In this document: positions 51,578 through 60,603 of the stretch, piece by piece | How positions within the stretch are numbered: the first letter of the stretch is position 1 | How the letters are laid out: every line of letters starts with the position of its first letter | DNA from: Corynebacterium minutissimum | GTDB taxonomy: Bacteria > Actinomycetota > Actinomycetes > Mycobacteriales > Mycobacteriaceae | Reading direction: 5' to 3' | Assembly: GCF_016889765.1 (NCBI RefSeq) | Contig: NZ_CP069533.1 | Coordinates: 930,001 to 994,000 of the forward strand | Length of the DNA: 64,000 nt | Notes under the pieces: generated by a model | Databases searched by the model: none | What the model was told of the DNA's origin: nothing | Seen by the model: only the letters and a program-made list of their open reading frames with translations | Program-made: the position numbers and the translations under genes

Positions 51578-53366
51578 GTCCATCGCTTCCGCTGTGCACG
51601 CGCTACTGCCGTATGTCAGCTACCTCATTCCGCTGCCGATTATCATCCCGGCCTTCGCGGCCGTCCTTGCCATCTTGTGCTCCCGTAGCGTTAATGCTCA
51701 ACGCCGCGTCGCGTTCTTCTCCCTCCTCACCTTGGCTGCCGTCAATGCCGTGTTGATTTTCATCGCGGACACGACCGGTATCCAGACTTTGCAGGTGGGC
51801 GGTTGGGATGCCCCCGTGGGTATCACGCTGGTGGCAGACCGTTTATCCACGGTCATGTTGTTTACCTCCTCCGTCGTTCTTTTCTCCGTGATGTGGTACG
51901 CCATTTCACAGGGTGTGCGCGATGGCACGAAGGACGAGCCGGTGGCGGTCTTTCTGCCGACCTACATGCTGCTCACCATGGGCGTGAACGTGTCTTTCCT
52001 GGCAGGCGACTTGTTCAACCTCTACGTGGGCTTCGAGATTTTCCTCGTGGCCTCCTATGTGCTGCTCACGCTGGGAGCTTCCGCGGCCCGTGTGCGCGCA
52101 GGCGTGGGCTACGTCATGGTGTCCATGGCTTCCTCGCTCATCTTTGTGCTGGCCTTAGCCTATGTCTACGCCACGGTGGGAACGATGAACATGGCGCAGA
52201 TCGGCATCCGCATGGAAGACATCCCTGAGGGAACGCGCACCGCGGTATTCTCCGTACTGCTCATCGCTTTTGGCATTAAGGCGGCCATCTTCCCGCTGGA
52301 TGCGTGGCTGCCGGACTCCTACCCCACCGCACCGTCGCTGGTCACCGCAGTGTTTGCGGGCCTCCTCACCAAGGTCGGTGTTTACTCCATTATCCGTGCG
52401 CGTACCTCCATCTTTACCGGTGGTGGGCTCGACACCCTGCTCATGTGGGTCGCGCTGGCCACCATGCTCGTCGGCATCTTTGGCGCCATTGCCCAATCCG
52501 ACATCAAGCGTTTGCTGTCCTTTACCCTGGTCAGCCACATCGGCTACATGGTCTTCGGCGTGGCCCTCGGCACTGCGCAGGGCCTGTCCGGCGCCATCTT
52601 CTACGCCGTGCACCACATTCTGGTGCAAACCACACTTTTCCTCGTCGTTGGCCTCATTGAGCGCCAGGCCGGAACCTCCTCGCTGCGCCGACTGGGCTCG
52701 CTTATCTACAGCGCACCGCTCATCGCCATTTTGTACTTCATTCCGGCGATCAACCTCGGTGGCATACCGCCGTTCTCTGGCTTCTTGGGCAAGATCATGC
52801 TGTTGGAGGCCGGCGCGAACGAAGGTTCCTGGCTCTCCTGGGTGCTTATTGGCGGCGCAATTCTCACGTCGCTGTTGACCCTCTACGTCATGGTGCTGGT
52901 GTGGGCCAAGGGCTTCCTGCGTGACCGCGCTGATGCTCCGGAAGGCCACCTGGCTATGGTGCGCCCCTCCCCACTGAGCGAGGTCACCGAGTACGTCGAG
53001 CTCAAGGAACGCGATGACGTTGGCCGTGTGCCCTTCGGCATGCTGGCCTCCACCTGCCTGCTGGTTATCGCCTCGGTGTCCATGACCTTCCTGGCGGGCC
53101 CAATTTCGGGCGTGACCACGCGTGCGGCCACGTCGGCGCAGGATGATTCCATCTACCGCTATGCGGTACTGGGTGATTCCTTTGAAAACCCCACCCGCCA
53201 CCTCGATCCAAAGGACCGCTACGACGGCGGTGCAGACTCGTTGAAGAACCGTAGCGAGCCCCTACCGGAGCGAAAGCCGGCGGAGCCGACACGGGAGACG
53301 TCGGCAAGCGCGACGGCTCCCCTGCCTACCTCCGTAGGCGCTGCTGAAGAGGAGGTCGCACGATGA
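51570..53366 (+). CDS. mrpD: Na+/H+ antiporter subunit D
   Basis: 598 residues, about 14 helices, second Complex I-like proton channel (GIKAAIFPLDAWLPDSYPTAPS, seen as KAAIFPLDAWLPDSYPTAPS, near 235-255; conserved Lys and His in SDIKRLLSFTLVSHIGYM). AAAGGAGG 6 nt before the second of two in-frame ATGs fixes the start and overlaps the end of mrpC. A hydrophilic Pro/Glu/Ala tail of about 70 residues ends the protein. Confidence 0.94.
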   Translation: MTESIASAVHALLPYVSYLIPLPIIIPAFAAVLAILCSRSVNAQRRVAFFSLLTLAAVNAVLIFIADTTGIQTLQVGGWDAPVGITLVADRLSTVMLFTSSVVLFSVMWYAISQGVRDGTKDEPVAVFLPTYMLLTMGVNVSFLAGDLFNLYVGFEIFLVASYVLLTLGASAARVRAGVGYVMVSMASSLIFVLALAYVYATVGTMNMAQIGIRMEDIPEGTRTAVFSVLLIAFGIKAAIFPLDAWLPDSYPTAPSLVTAVFAGLLTKVGVYSIIRARTSIFTGGGLDTLLMWVALATMLVGIFGAIAQSDIKRLLSFTLVSHIGYMVFGVALGTAQGLSGAIFYAVHHILVQTTLFLVVGLIERQAGTSSLRRLGSLIYSAPLIAILYFIPAINLGGIPPFSGFLGKIMLLEAGANEGSWLSWVLIGGAILTSLLTLYVMVLVWAKGFLRDRADAPEGHLAMVRPSPLSEVTEYVELKERDDVGRVPFGMLASTCLLVIASVSMTFLAGPISGVTTRAATSAQDDSIYRYAVLGDSFENPTRHLDPKDRYDGGADSLKNRSEPLPERKPAEPTRETSASATAPLPTSVGAAEEEVAR

Positions 53367-53881
53367 GACTCTCGGGTTTCAAGCACCGCTTCCGTCCCTG
53401 GTTCGTGGTGTGGATTGTGGTCATGTGGTGTCTGCTGATGGGCGAGGTGACCGTAGCGAACCTCGTCGGTGGGTTACTGGTGGGCCTGTTCATCGTGCTG
53501 GCGCTGCCGCTGCCGGCCATGCCCGTCGAGGGAATTTCAGTGAGCTGGGGCAAGCTCATTGTCTTTGCCGCCGGCTGGTTCGTCGATCTGCTCGAGGCCT
53601 CCATCAGGGTGGGCTGGCTAGCTGTGCGCCCGCAGCCCGTGCCCAAGACCGCCATTGTGAAACTACCTATGCGCGTGGAGAATGAGTTTGTGCTCTCGCT
53701 GGCTGTAAGCCTCTACAACCTGCAGCCGGGCGGGACGGTGTCCGATATCGACATTGCTAACCGCATGCTCACCATCCACCTGCTCAACGCCGACTCCGAA
53801 GGCCACCTCGAACGCGAAATCGCTGCGGTGCGCAAGCTGGAGGCGGACCTGATCGCCATTTTTGAAAGGAGCCACGCCTGA
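53363..53881 (+). CDS. mrpE: Na+/H+ antiporter subunit E
   Basis: 172 residues: two or three N-terminal helices (about 12-55, 65-85) followed by a soluble C-terminal domain with ENEFVLSLAVSLYNLQPGGTV, seen as LSLAVSLYNLQPGGTV, characteristic of MnhE. ATGA overlap with mrpD and TGATG overlap with mrpF show translational coupling. Confidence 0.92.
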   Translation: MRLSGFKHRFRPWFVVWIVVMWCLLMGEVTVANLVGGLLVGLFIVLALPLPAMPVEGISVSWGKLIVFAAGWFVDLLEASIRVGWLAVRPQPVPKTAIVKLPMRVENEFVLSLAVSLYNLQPGGTVSDIDIANRMLTIHLLNADSEGHLEREIAAVRKLEADLIAIFERSHA

Positions 53882-54153
53882 TGGATACGGGTCTTTATGA
53901 AATCCTGCTCACGGTGGCTGCCGGCTTCCTCGTGGTGGCCTTCCTCATCACGACGTGGCGCATCGTCGTCGGCCCTAATTCGCTGGACCGGCTCGTTGCC
54001 ATGGACGGATTTGTGGCCATGTTCCAATGCGCCATGGCTACCTATATTTGCTGGACACTGGACACGACGGTGTCCAACGCCATGCTCGTCGTTGCGCTGT
54101 TGGGTTTTATCTCCACGGTGTCTGTCACCCGATTTAGGAAGAGGGATTCATGA
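53881..54153 (+). CDS. mrpF: Na+/H+ antiporter subunit F
   Basis: 90 residues, three membrane helices; RIVVGPNSLDRLVAMD after the first helix is the MnhF signature. Overlaps mrpE by one base and mrpG by four. Confidence 0.92.
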   Translation: MDTGLYEILLTVAAGFLVVAFLITTWRIVVGPNSLDRLVAMDGFVAMFQCAMATYICWTLDTTVSNAMLVVALLGFISTVSVTRFRKRDS

Positions 54154-54530
54154 GTTACGCACTGATTTCCGATGTCCTCTCGATCATCCTCATCCTGGTC
54201 GGCTCTATCCTCATTCTGGCCGCTGCCATTGGCGTTGCACGATTTAGTGACACCATGGCGCGCGTGCATGCCATTTCCAAGCCGCAAACCACCGGGCTTA
54301 TCTTCACCATTCTGGGTGCGCTCATCAAGGTGACGGGCTCGGAGGACTTCAGCGTGGCAGAACGCGGGGACCTGGGCATCCTTATCTTGCTCGTGCTTTT
54401 TGCCATGATCACCAGCCCTGTCACCGCGCAACGAACCACCCGTATTGCTCGCCGTGAAGGCCTCTATGGCACGGCCGACTCGATGACGCGTAACGAGCAT
54501 CCGGCGACGCGTTCTATGCGCCGCAAGTAG
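54150..54530 (+). CDS. mrpG: Na+/H+ antiporter subunit G
   Basis: 126 residues, three helices in the first 95 residues; GVARFSDTMARVHAISKPQT near 30-50 is the PhaG/MnhG signature. A basic tail follows. Last gene of the mrp operon. Confidence 0.92.
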   Translation: MSYALISDVLSIILILVGSILILAAAIGVARFSDTMARVHAISKPQTTGLIFTILGALIKVTGSEDFSVAERGDLGILILLVLFAMITSPVTAQRTTRIARREGLYGTADSMTRNEHPATRSMRRK

Positions 54531-54613
54531 TTAACGGTGGTTCGCTCACCTTCGACGATGCACTCCTCATATATCCTCCTAGAGACACATTTCATCGTCT
54601 GAGGAGAATTTCC

Positions 54614-55852
54614 GTGAAGAAGCTGCAGGGCATCCCGACGATCTGCGCTGTCCTCGCGCTGGGGATCGCAGTGATGGTCTACCGCATTATCCAGTTCGAC
54701 GGCCACAAGGCATTCACGTTCATCCTCCCCTTCGACCTGGCTATTTACCGCATGGCGGGCGAGGACCTCAACGCGGGCGGGCTGCTATACGACGCCCCTT
54801 ATATCTACGAGTTCCCCTTCACCTACCCGCCGTTTGCGGGAATTCTCTTCCAGGTCCTGCCGTTCTTCAGCAAAGATGCTCTCACCATCCTCTGGCCGAC
54901 CTTGATGTTCCTGGCAGTCCTAGCCATCGTGGTGATGGTTTTCCGCGAGCGCGGCGTAAAGCTCACGCCTGCGGCCGTTCTGGTCGCGGTGTTGCTCACT
55001 GCGCTGACGCCGGCGAATGAGACGATGCATGGCTCCCTGTACTACGGCCAGGTCAATGTTTTCCTGATGTTCCTCGTCGCGCTCGACTTCCTGCCGATGA
55101 AACGCCGCCTGCCCGGCATCGGCATCGGTCTGGCAGCGGGTATCAAGCTCACGCCGGCCTACATGGGCCTCGCACTGCTCTTTGAGAAGCGCTGGTGGGC
55201 CGCTGTGGGCTCCGTCGTAACCTTCCTGGTCACTGTGGTGCTGGGCTTCCTCTTTGTGCCGGATGCCATGAATTTCTGGACCGACGCCATGTTCAATTCC
55301 TCGCGCGTCGGCGAACATGCCAACCCTGGCGCAAAGTCGCTGCGCTCGCTCATGTTCCGCTTGTGGGGCATCGACGGCGGAATCCTGTGGCTGCTAGCAG
55401 TCTTGGTCATCTTCGTGCTCACGTGCCTGGCACTGCGCACTGCCTACAAGCGCGGCAACCGTACCGCTGCCTTCGCGCTGACGGGTATTAGCACCTGCTT
55501 GGTCTCGCCCTTCTCGTGGTACCACCACTTCGTGTGGACCTTGCCCTTTGTGATTATGGTCTTCGTTGCCGTCAACCAGGCGGTGGGCGAGCGCGTTAGC
55601 GGTAAGTTCGGCGAGCAACTCGCCGCCCTGGCCGGGCTGGCCGCCCTCTTCGTGGTGTCCTTGCCCTTTATGTCGGTGCCGGTGTGGTTCTCCATGTCCT
55701 CGGCCAACCTCGACTCGATGACGTCCTTCCAGCCGTGGGCGACGTCCCTGTGGACGCTGTCCTGCATCCTCTTCATCGCCGGCTACGCCCTGTGGGGCTT
55801 CATCGCCCCGCGCCCGAAGGCCGGCTCGGCGGTTCCGGCGTCGAAGGCTTAG
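54614..55852 (+). CDS. GT87-family polyprenyl-phosphate-dependent mannosyltransferase
   Basis: 412 residues, about 10 membrane helices. FDLAIYRMAGEDLNAGG near 38-54 carries the Asp expected for GT-C enzymes that use polyprenyl-phosphate mannose; YTYPP-like FPFTYPPFAG follows. GT87 members (PimE, MptC type) build PIM and lipomannan in the envelope of Corynebacteriales, so a role in lipoglycan synthesis is likely; which linkage is unknown. GTG start with GAGGAGA about 6 nt upstream. Convergent with the ligase gene, the two ends overlapping by 4 nt. Confidence 0.85.
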   Translation: MKKLQGIPTICAVLALGIAVMVYRIIQFDGHKAFTFILPFDLAIYRMAGEDLNAGGLLYDAPYIYEFPFTYPPFAGILFQVLPFFSKDALTILWPTLMFLAVLAIVVMVFRERGVKLTPAAVLVAVLLTALTPANETMHGSLYYGQVNVFLMFLVALDFLPMKRRLPGIGIGLAAGIKLTPAYMGLALLFEKRWWAAVGSVVTFLVTVVLGFLFVPDAMNFWTDAMFNSSRVGEHANPGAKSLRSLMFRLWGIDGGILWLLAVLVIFVLTCLALRTAYKRGNRTAAFALTGISTCLVSPFSWYHHFVWTLPFVIMVFVAVNQAVGERVSGKFGEQLAALAGLAALFVVSLPFMSVPVWFSMSSANLDSMTSFQPWATSLWTLSCILFIAGYALWGFIAPRPKAGSAVPASKA

Positions 55853-56994
55853 TCCACAGCGAGCGGCAGCAGCTGCTCCATCTCGTCCGCGGTGGCCTTA
55901 ACTACCTTCTGCCAGCTTCCGGTCTCCTGATATAGGCGGCGCTGGCGCTCATAGCCCGCCCCGCCGTCGATGATGTCTTGCACCAGCTGCAGCTCCTTGG
56001 CGCAGCCGAGCTCTTCAGAAAGCGGGGCCAGCTGAACCAGGAGATCCGCTAACTCGTCCTTGACCCAACGCTCATCCGTCGCACGTGAGGTGATGACCAA
56101 CGCGTCCATGCCATAGCGCGCGCCTCGCCACTTGTTCTCCGCCACGTGCCACGGCTGGAGGGTCGGCAGCTGCTCACCGGCATCGATCAGACGGTCGTAG
56201 TAAACGACGAGGCAGTGCGTGAGCGCCACGATGGCGGAAAGCTCGCGAAGGTTAGAGGCGGCGTCGGAAATGCGCACCTCCACCGTGCCCCACTTGGAGG
56301 CCGGGCGGACATCGAAGTGCATGGAGCCTGTGTGGTTGATGACACCAGAGATGGCCTGGTCCCGCATGTAGGACTGCCACTGCGACCAGTCCTCAAACTG
56401 GTAGGGCATACCCGCGGTGGGCAGCTGCTGGTACAGCATCGTGCGGTTGGAGGCGTAGCCGGTATCCAGCCCTTCCCATGCCGGGGAGCAGGCAGAGATG
56501 GCCAACAGGTGCGGGTACTTCGTCATCAAGGCGTTGATGATGGGCCACACCCGGTCTTCGTGGCGAATGCCCACATGCACGTGCGTTCCCCACAGCAGCA
56601 TCTGCTGCCCCCAATACTGGGTTCGGTTGATAATTTCGGAATAGGCGGGCTTATCGGACACCGGGTTCTTCCGGAAGTCCGTAAAGGGGTGCCCGCCGGA
56701 AGCCCACAGGCGCACGTCCATGGCTGCGGCCGCTTCGCGCACTGCGCTGAGCGACGCCTCCAAATCCCTCATCGCCTCCGGTACCGTCGCGCATACCCCG
56801 GTGACGAGTTCCACGGTGTTCTGGAGGAATTCCTTTTCCACGTGGATGCCGGGGTGGGCGGCACGGACGGCATCAATAAGCTCGGCACCACGCGGCACGA
56901 GATCCCAGGTCACTGGGTCAACGAGTGCTACCTCCCACTCGACCCCGAGCGTGGGCTCAGGGGAGCGGGCGAACTTCTCCTCCGGATTATTCAC
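55849..56994 (-). CDS. YbdK-family carboxylate-amine ligase (glutamate-cysteine ligase type 2)
   Basis: 381 residues. GCS2 fold: TLGVEWEVALVD near 15-26, FLQNTVELVTGVC near 56, LLWGTHVHVGI near 134-144, HTGSMHFDVRPASKWGTVEVRISD, seen as MHFDVRPASKWGTVEVR, near 225-245. ATP-dependent amide formation between a glutamate and an amine; actual substrate uncertain because members range from weak glutamate-cysteine ligase to other functions. GTG start with TACGAT ending 6 nt upstream and no ribosome site: probably leaderless. Confidence 0.88.
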   Translation of the reverse strand: MNNPEEKFARSPEPTLGVEWEVALVDPVTWDLVPRGAELIDAVRAAHPGIHVEKEFLQNTVELVTGVCATVPEAMRDLEASLSAVREAAAAMDVRLWASGGHPFTDFRKNPVSDKPAYSEIINRTQYWGQQMLLWGTHVHVGIRHEDRVWPIINALMTKYPHLLAISACSPAWEGLDTGYASNRTMLYQQLPTAGMPYQFEDWSQWQSYMRDQAISGVINHTGSMHFDVRPASKWGTVEVRISDAASNLRELSAIVALTHCLVVYYDRLIDAGEQLPTLQPWHVAENKWRGARYGMDALVITSRATDERWVKDELADLLVQLAPLSEELGCAKELQLVQDIIDGGAGYERQRRLYQETGSWQKVVKATADEMEQLLPLAVD

Positions 56995-57042
56995 CTGTCT
57001 ATCGTATCTGTCAGGTGGATGAATCTAATAAGATTTTATTCC

Positions 57043-57807
57043 TTAGGCCTGCGGAACTGCGAGGACCACGACGACGGCGTCGCCCTTGGTGTAGTCGCCG
57101 GTCAGCTCGGCCGGGTACGGCGCGATGGCACCGCCCGGAACGTTGCCGCCGTAGTACTGGGCTGCCAATTCCTTGGCCAGGTTCTCCGCTGCGGCGTCGC
57201 CCTCCGGGTAGTAGATGGTGGTCTGCGGTGCGACGAGAACGTCACCGCTCAGGTTGCCCACCTCGGAGACGTTGAACTTCTCGGACTTAAGGCGCTCAGC
57301 TTCGTCGGCGGCGTAGTTGGCGCGACCGGAGTTGTTGTAGACGTTGACCGGGATATCTGCCTGCTGACGGTCAGGGGCAGCACCTCTCTCCGCGCGGTTA
57401 CCGGCTTCAGCATCCTCGCCTGCCTTGGCATCATCGGCAGCCTTATCTGCGCCTTCTGCGCGGTCCGCGCCCTCAGCACGGTTCGCACCGTCGGCGGTAT
57501 CAGCACCGCCGGCGGTGTTGCCGCTCTCGGCTGCATCCTCACCTCCACCGGCCGCGCCGCCTTGGTTCTCGCCTTCGGCACCGCCGTTGGCGGGGCCGGT
57601 AACCGCGGCGTCGTTAGCGCCCTCGGAGGCGACATTTTCAGACTTATCAGAGGTCATGGCGTAGAGCCCCCACATGCCGAGCATGACAGCCACGGCGATG
57701 AGCACCATCGCGAGGCCACGCACGGGCAGCTTGGGCGCAGACGCAGCGGAGGCAGGCGCAGCGGAGGAAGCGGGCGAAGCAGAGTTTTCCGGATTCACAT
57801 TAGTCAC
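57043..57807 (-). CDS. LytR C-terminal domain (LytR_C) membrane protein
   Basis: 254 residues. One membrane helix at about 30-50 (GLAMVLIAVAVMLGMWGLY), a long Ala/Gly/Glu/Asp linker with degenerate repeats (GADRAEGADKA), then a LytR_C domain (IPVNVYNNSGRANYAADEAERL, seen as VNVYNNSGRANYA, to VLAVPQA). Extracellular; the family is associated with cell-wall polymer attachment enzymes but lacks the catalytic LCP domain. GTG chosen because TAGAGT ends 7 nt upstream (leaderless); a TTG seven codons earlier is the alternative. Confidence 0.8.
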   Translation of the reverse strand: MTNVNPENSASPASSAAPASAASAPKLPVRGLAMVLIAVAVMLGMWGLYAMTSDKSENVASEGANDAAVTGPANGGAEGENQGGAAGGGEDAAESGNTAGGADTADGANRAEGADRAEGADKAADDAKAGEDAEAGNRAERGAAPDRQQADIPVNVYNNSGRANYAADEAERLKSEKFNVSEVGNLSGDVLVAPQTTIYYPEGDAAAENLAKELAAQYYGGNVPGGAIAPYPAELTGDYTKGDAVVVVLAVPQA

Positions 57808-57856
57808 ACAGGAAACTCTAGTAGCCAAAAGTGGTAGCGCGGCGCATTGCCACGCG

Positions 57857-57912
57857 CGGCGTGCCTAGTCGCCCGTGGAGCGGGCGGCGTGCCTAGTCGC
57901 CCGTGGAGCGGG
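57857..57912. repeat. 28-bp tandem duplication at the end of the DUF3263 gene
   Basis: Two exact adjacent copies of a 28-bp unit (57857-57884 and 57885-57912) plus a few extra bases. The unit contains the last codons and the stop of the DUF3263 gene, so a second, now untranslated copy of the gene end lies just beyond the stop. Confidence 0.9.
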
Positions 57913-58144
57913 CGGCGCGGCGGACGTCCTCGCGGGCGTCGCGAAGCCGGCGCAGGCGAGCAACGAGGAGGGGGTAGGAAGAGTGGGCCGCGGGGACGTC
58001 GAGAAGCACGTTGAGACGTTGGTGATAACGCACCGGCGAGATATCCAGCTGCGTGCGGATGGCCTCCTCCTTGGCGCCGATATCGCGCGGGGCGCGGGAC
58101 TCGAACTCCAAAATGGCGGCGTCTAGGTCTGACAGGGACTGCAT
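57893..58144 (-). CDS. DUF3263 protein
   Basis: 83 residues, small helical cytoplasmic protein (LDAAILEFESRAPRDIGAKEEAI, seen as LEFESRAPRDIGAKEEAI, near 8-25; a YHQRLNVLLD segment near 42-51 like a DNA-binding helix). Family of unknown function beside def in actinobacteria. TACAGT (58156 to 58151 on the minus strand) lies 6 nt before the ATG, so a leaderless mRNA is likely; only 16 bp separate it from the divergent def start. Confidence 0.85.
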   Translation of the reverse strand: MQSLSDLDAAILEFESRAPRDIGAKEEAIRTQLDISPVRYHQRLNVLLDVPAAHSSYPLLVARLRRLRDAREDVRRAARSTGD

Positions 58145-58160
58145 GCTTAAACTGTATGTC

Positions 58161-58775
58161 ATGACTATTCGTCCCATCGTTATCCACGGCGACCCGGTCC
58201 TTCACAACCCGACCGAGCCGGTGACCGAAGCCATCGATTCGCCCGAGCTGCAGGAGCTCATCGCGGACATGCACGAGACCATGGATGCCGCGCACGGCGT
58301 GGGCCTGGCCGCCAATCAGATTGGCGTGAACAAGCGCCTCTTTGTCTACCACTGCCCCGACACTGACGGGCCTGACGGCACCGAACTACCCGAGGGCGGC
58401 ATGCGCCGCGGCTGCGTCATCAACCCGGTACTGGAGACCTCCGAAATTCCGGAGACCATGCCCGCCGATGACGGCTCCGACGACGAAGGCTGCCTCTCCG
58501 TTCCGGGTGAGGGCTTTCCCACCGGCCGTGCGGACTGGGCGCGCGTCACTGGCAAGAACGAGAAGGGCGAGGACATCTCCATCGAAGGTTACGGTTTCTT
58601 CGCCCGCATGCTGCAGCACGAGACCGGCCACCTCGACGGTTTTGTCTACACCGACGTTCTCACCGGCCGCTACAAACGCCAGGCCAAGAAGACCATTAAG
58701 CGCAACGGCTGGACCGAAGCTGGCCTCACCTGGCTGCCGGGCGAGGACGAGGATCCCTTCGGACACGACGACTAA
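58161..58775 (+). CDS. def: Peptide deformylase
   Basis: 204 residues. Removes the N-formyl group from nascent proteins. The three metal motifs are seen: GVGLAANQIGV near 49-59, EGCLSVPG near 112-119, and QHETGHLDG near 153-161. An acidic insertion of about 20 residues (DTDGPDGTELPEGG) lies between motifs 1 and 2. TAAACT (58148-58153) ends 7 nt before the ATG: leaderless start. The stop overlaps the GNAT start by one base. Confidence 0.95.
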   Translation: MTIRPIVIHGDPVLHNPTEPVTEAIDSPELQELIADMHETMDAAHGVGLAANQIGVNKRLFVYHCPDTDGPDGTELPEGGMRRGCVINPVLETSEIPETMPADDGSDDEGCLSVPGEGFPTGRADWARVTGKNEKGEDISIEGYGFFARMLQHETGHLDGFVYTDVLTGRYKRQAKKTIKRNGWTEAGLTWLPGEDEDPFGHDD

Positions 58776-59773
58776 TGTCCCGCATCTTCCGCTCCGATGA
58801 CGTCTCCGTAGGTGAGCGTGTGGTGGCCCGGCGTGATTTCGGGGACGTGCACAGCGACGTGATTGGCCACGTGTTGAGCCTTGATCCGCTAATCATCCGC
58901 CCGCAGGAGGTGGGCGGCTACCCCTCATCGCTCGACGCCGTGGAGATTCCGCCGGAGCAGCTGAAGATTATTAAACGCCTCTCACCGCGTACGGTACGCA
59001 ACTCCGATATACGCGCCGTCGAAGTCGCCACCGCGGCTGCCTTCCCCGGCAAAGAACATGCGTGGACCTCTGATGGGCAGTGGCTCATGCGCGCGGGCGA
59101 TGGCGTCACGGGGCGTTCTAATTCGGCGGTGCCGCTGGGCCCGTCTGCAGGTTTCCTGCCTATCCCCATCGAGGAAATCGATGCTTTCTACGACCGCCAC
59201 GGACTGCCGACGCGCCTGGCCATCCCGGAGCGCATCGGCAAGTCTGCTGAGAAGCTCGTCGCCGCGGAGCCGGAGGGATGGTCCTTGGAGCCAGAGATCC
59301 TCGTCATGGTCCGGGATCTGGAGCAGGTGCCGGAGCTTGGCGACGTCCACTGTGTCATCGATAAGCAGCCCGATGATGCCTGGCTCGACTTGTATCATTT
59401 CCGCGGCCAGGCGCTCCCGCCGCTGGCGCTGGAGTATCTGCGCAACCACATTGAGGGCACCATGGGCTTTGGGCGGCTGCTATCCGATGCAGGCGAGACG
59501 ATTGCGATTACGCGCGGCACGCTCACTGAATCCGGCGATGGCACGGTGTGGCTAGGCTATTCCGCCGTGGAGGTGGCTGAAGGCTGGCGGCGCAAGGGAC
59601 TGGGCACTGCTTTGGGCGCGCACATGCTCGCGTGGGGAAAGAACAACGGCGCACAGAAGGCATACTTGCAGGTAGTAGCGCACAATACCGCAGGTATCAG
59701 GCTGTACCAGAAGCTTGGCTTTATTGAGCAACACCGCCACCGTTACGCCTGCCGCGCGCCTCAAGTACCCTGA
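58775..59773 (+). CDS. GNAT-family N-acetyltransferase with extra N-terminal domain
   Basis: 332 residues. The last 90 residues form a GNAT core with the acetyl-CoA loop VAEGWRRKGLGTALGAHML near 270-288 and YLQVVAHNTAGIRLYQKLGF near 300-320. The first 60 residues look like a small beta-barrel (VGERVVARRDFGDV...RPQEVGGYP) of unknown role and the middle part is a second, degenerate GNAT-like half. Substrate unknown. Coupled to def through a TAATG overlap, so possibly linked to N-terminal protein processing (inference). Confidence 0.85.
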   Translation: MSRIFRSDDVSVGERVVARRDFGDVHSDVIGHVLSLDPLIIRPQEVGGYPSSLDAVEIPPEQLKIIKRLSPRTVRNSDIRAVEVATAAAFPGKEHAWTSDGQWLMRAGDGVTGRSNSAVPLGPSAGFLPIPIEEIDAFYDRHGLPTRLAIPERIGKSAEKLVAAEPEGWSLEPEILVMVRDLEQVPELGDVHCVIDKQPDDAWLDLYHFRGQALPPLALEYLRNHIEGTMGFGRLLSDAGETIAITRGTLTESGDGTVWLGYSAVEVAEGWRRKGLGTALGAHMLAWGKNNGAQKAYLQVVAHNTAGIRLYQKLGFIEQHRHRYACRAPQVP

Positions 59774-59778
59774 ATCAC

Positions 59779-60588
59779 ATGCGCATCGCTTCGTGGAACA
59801 TCAACTCCGTCCGCACCCGCGCGCACCGCGCGGTGGACCTGCTGGCCAAGCACGACATTGACGTGCTCTGCCTGCAGGAGACCAAGGTGACGGATGAGAA
59901 GTTCCCGCGCGAGCCTTTCGAAGAGGCCGGCTATCACGTCACCTGCCACGGGCTAAACCAATGGAACGGCGTAGCTATTGTGTCCAAGGATGAGCCAGAG
60001 GAGGTCCAGACCTTCTTCCCTGGGCAGCCAGGGTTCCACAAGGACCCGGCGAAGGAGCACAAACGTGAGGCCCGGGCGGTGTCCGCGCGCATCCGCGGGG
60101 TGGAGATCTGGTCGCTGTATATCCCTAACGGGCGCGAGATTACGGACCGGCACTACGACTACAAGCTGCAATTCCTCTACGCGCTGGCGCGCTACGTGGA
60201 AACCCGCGCGCACTCGAAGCTACTGCTCACTGGTGACTTCAACATTGCTCCGCGCGATGAAGACGTGTGGGATATCAGCCTCTTCCGCGGTAAGACGCAC
60301 GTCACCGAACCGGAACGCGCAGCTTTCCAGATGCTCGAGGAAGCTGGCGTGGAGGAGGTCACGCGCCGCTTTACGGAGAAAGAGCGCTGGACATACTTTG
60401 ATTACAAGTCGCTGCGTTTCCAGAAGAACGAAGGCATGCGCATTGACTTCCAGCTAGCCAGCGAGCCACTTGCTCGCCTCGTACAGGGAGCCCACGTGGA
60501 CCTGGTGGAGCGCGCCGGCGATAAAACCTCGGACCACGTGCCGCTCATTGCAGATTTTGACGTCCCTGATTTCGCTTCGGTGCGTTAG
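59779..60588 (+). CDS. xth: Exodeoxyribonuclease III (AP endonuclease)
   Basis: 269 residues. Mg-dependent AP endonuclease/3' exonuclease in base-excision repair. Family motifs: WNINSVRTR near 6-14, LQETKV near 32-37, GDFNIAPRDEDVWD near 154-167, DHVPLIADFDV near 253-263. TACCCT ends 7 nt before the ATG. Follows the GNAT gene by 5 bp. Confidence 0.95.
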   Translation: MRIASWNINSVRTRAHRAVDLLAKHDIDVLCLQETKVTDEKFPREPFEEAGYHVTCHGLNQWNGVAIVSKDEPEEVQTFFPGQPGFHKDPAKEHKREARAVSARIRGVEIWSLYIPNGREITDRHYDYKLQFLYALARYVETRAHSKLLLTGDFNIAPRDEDVWDISLFRGKTHVTEPERAAFQMLEEAGVEEVTRRFTEKERWTYFDYKSLRFQKNEGMRIDFQLASEPLARLVQGAHVDLVERAGDKTSDHVPLIADFDVPDFASVR

Positions 60589-60603
60589 GTGCATTAAACA
60601 CTG

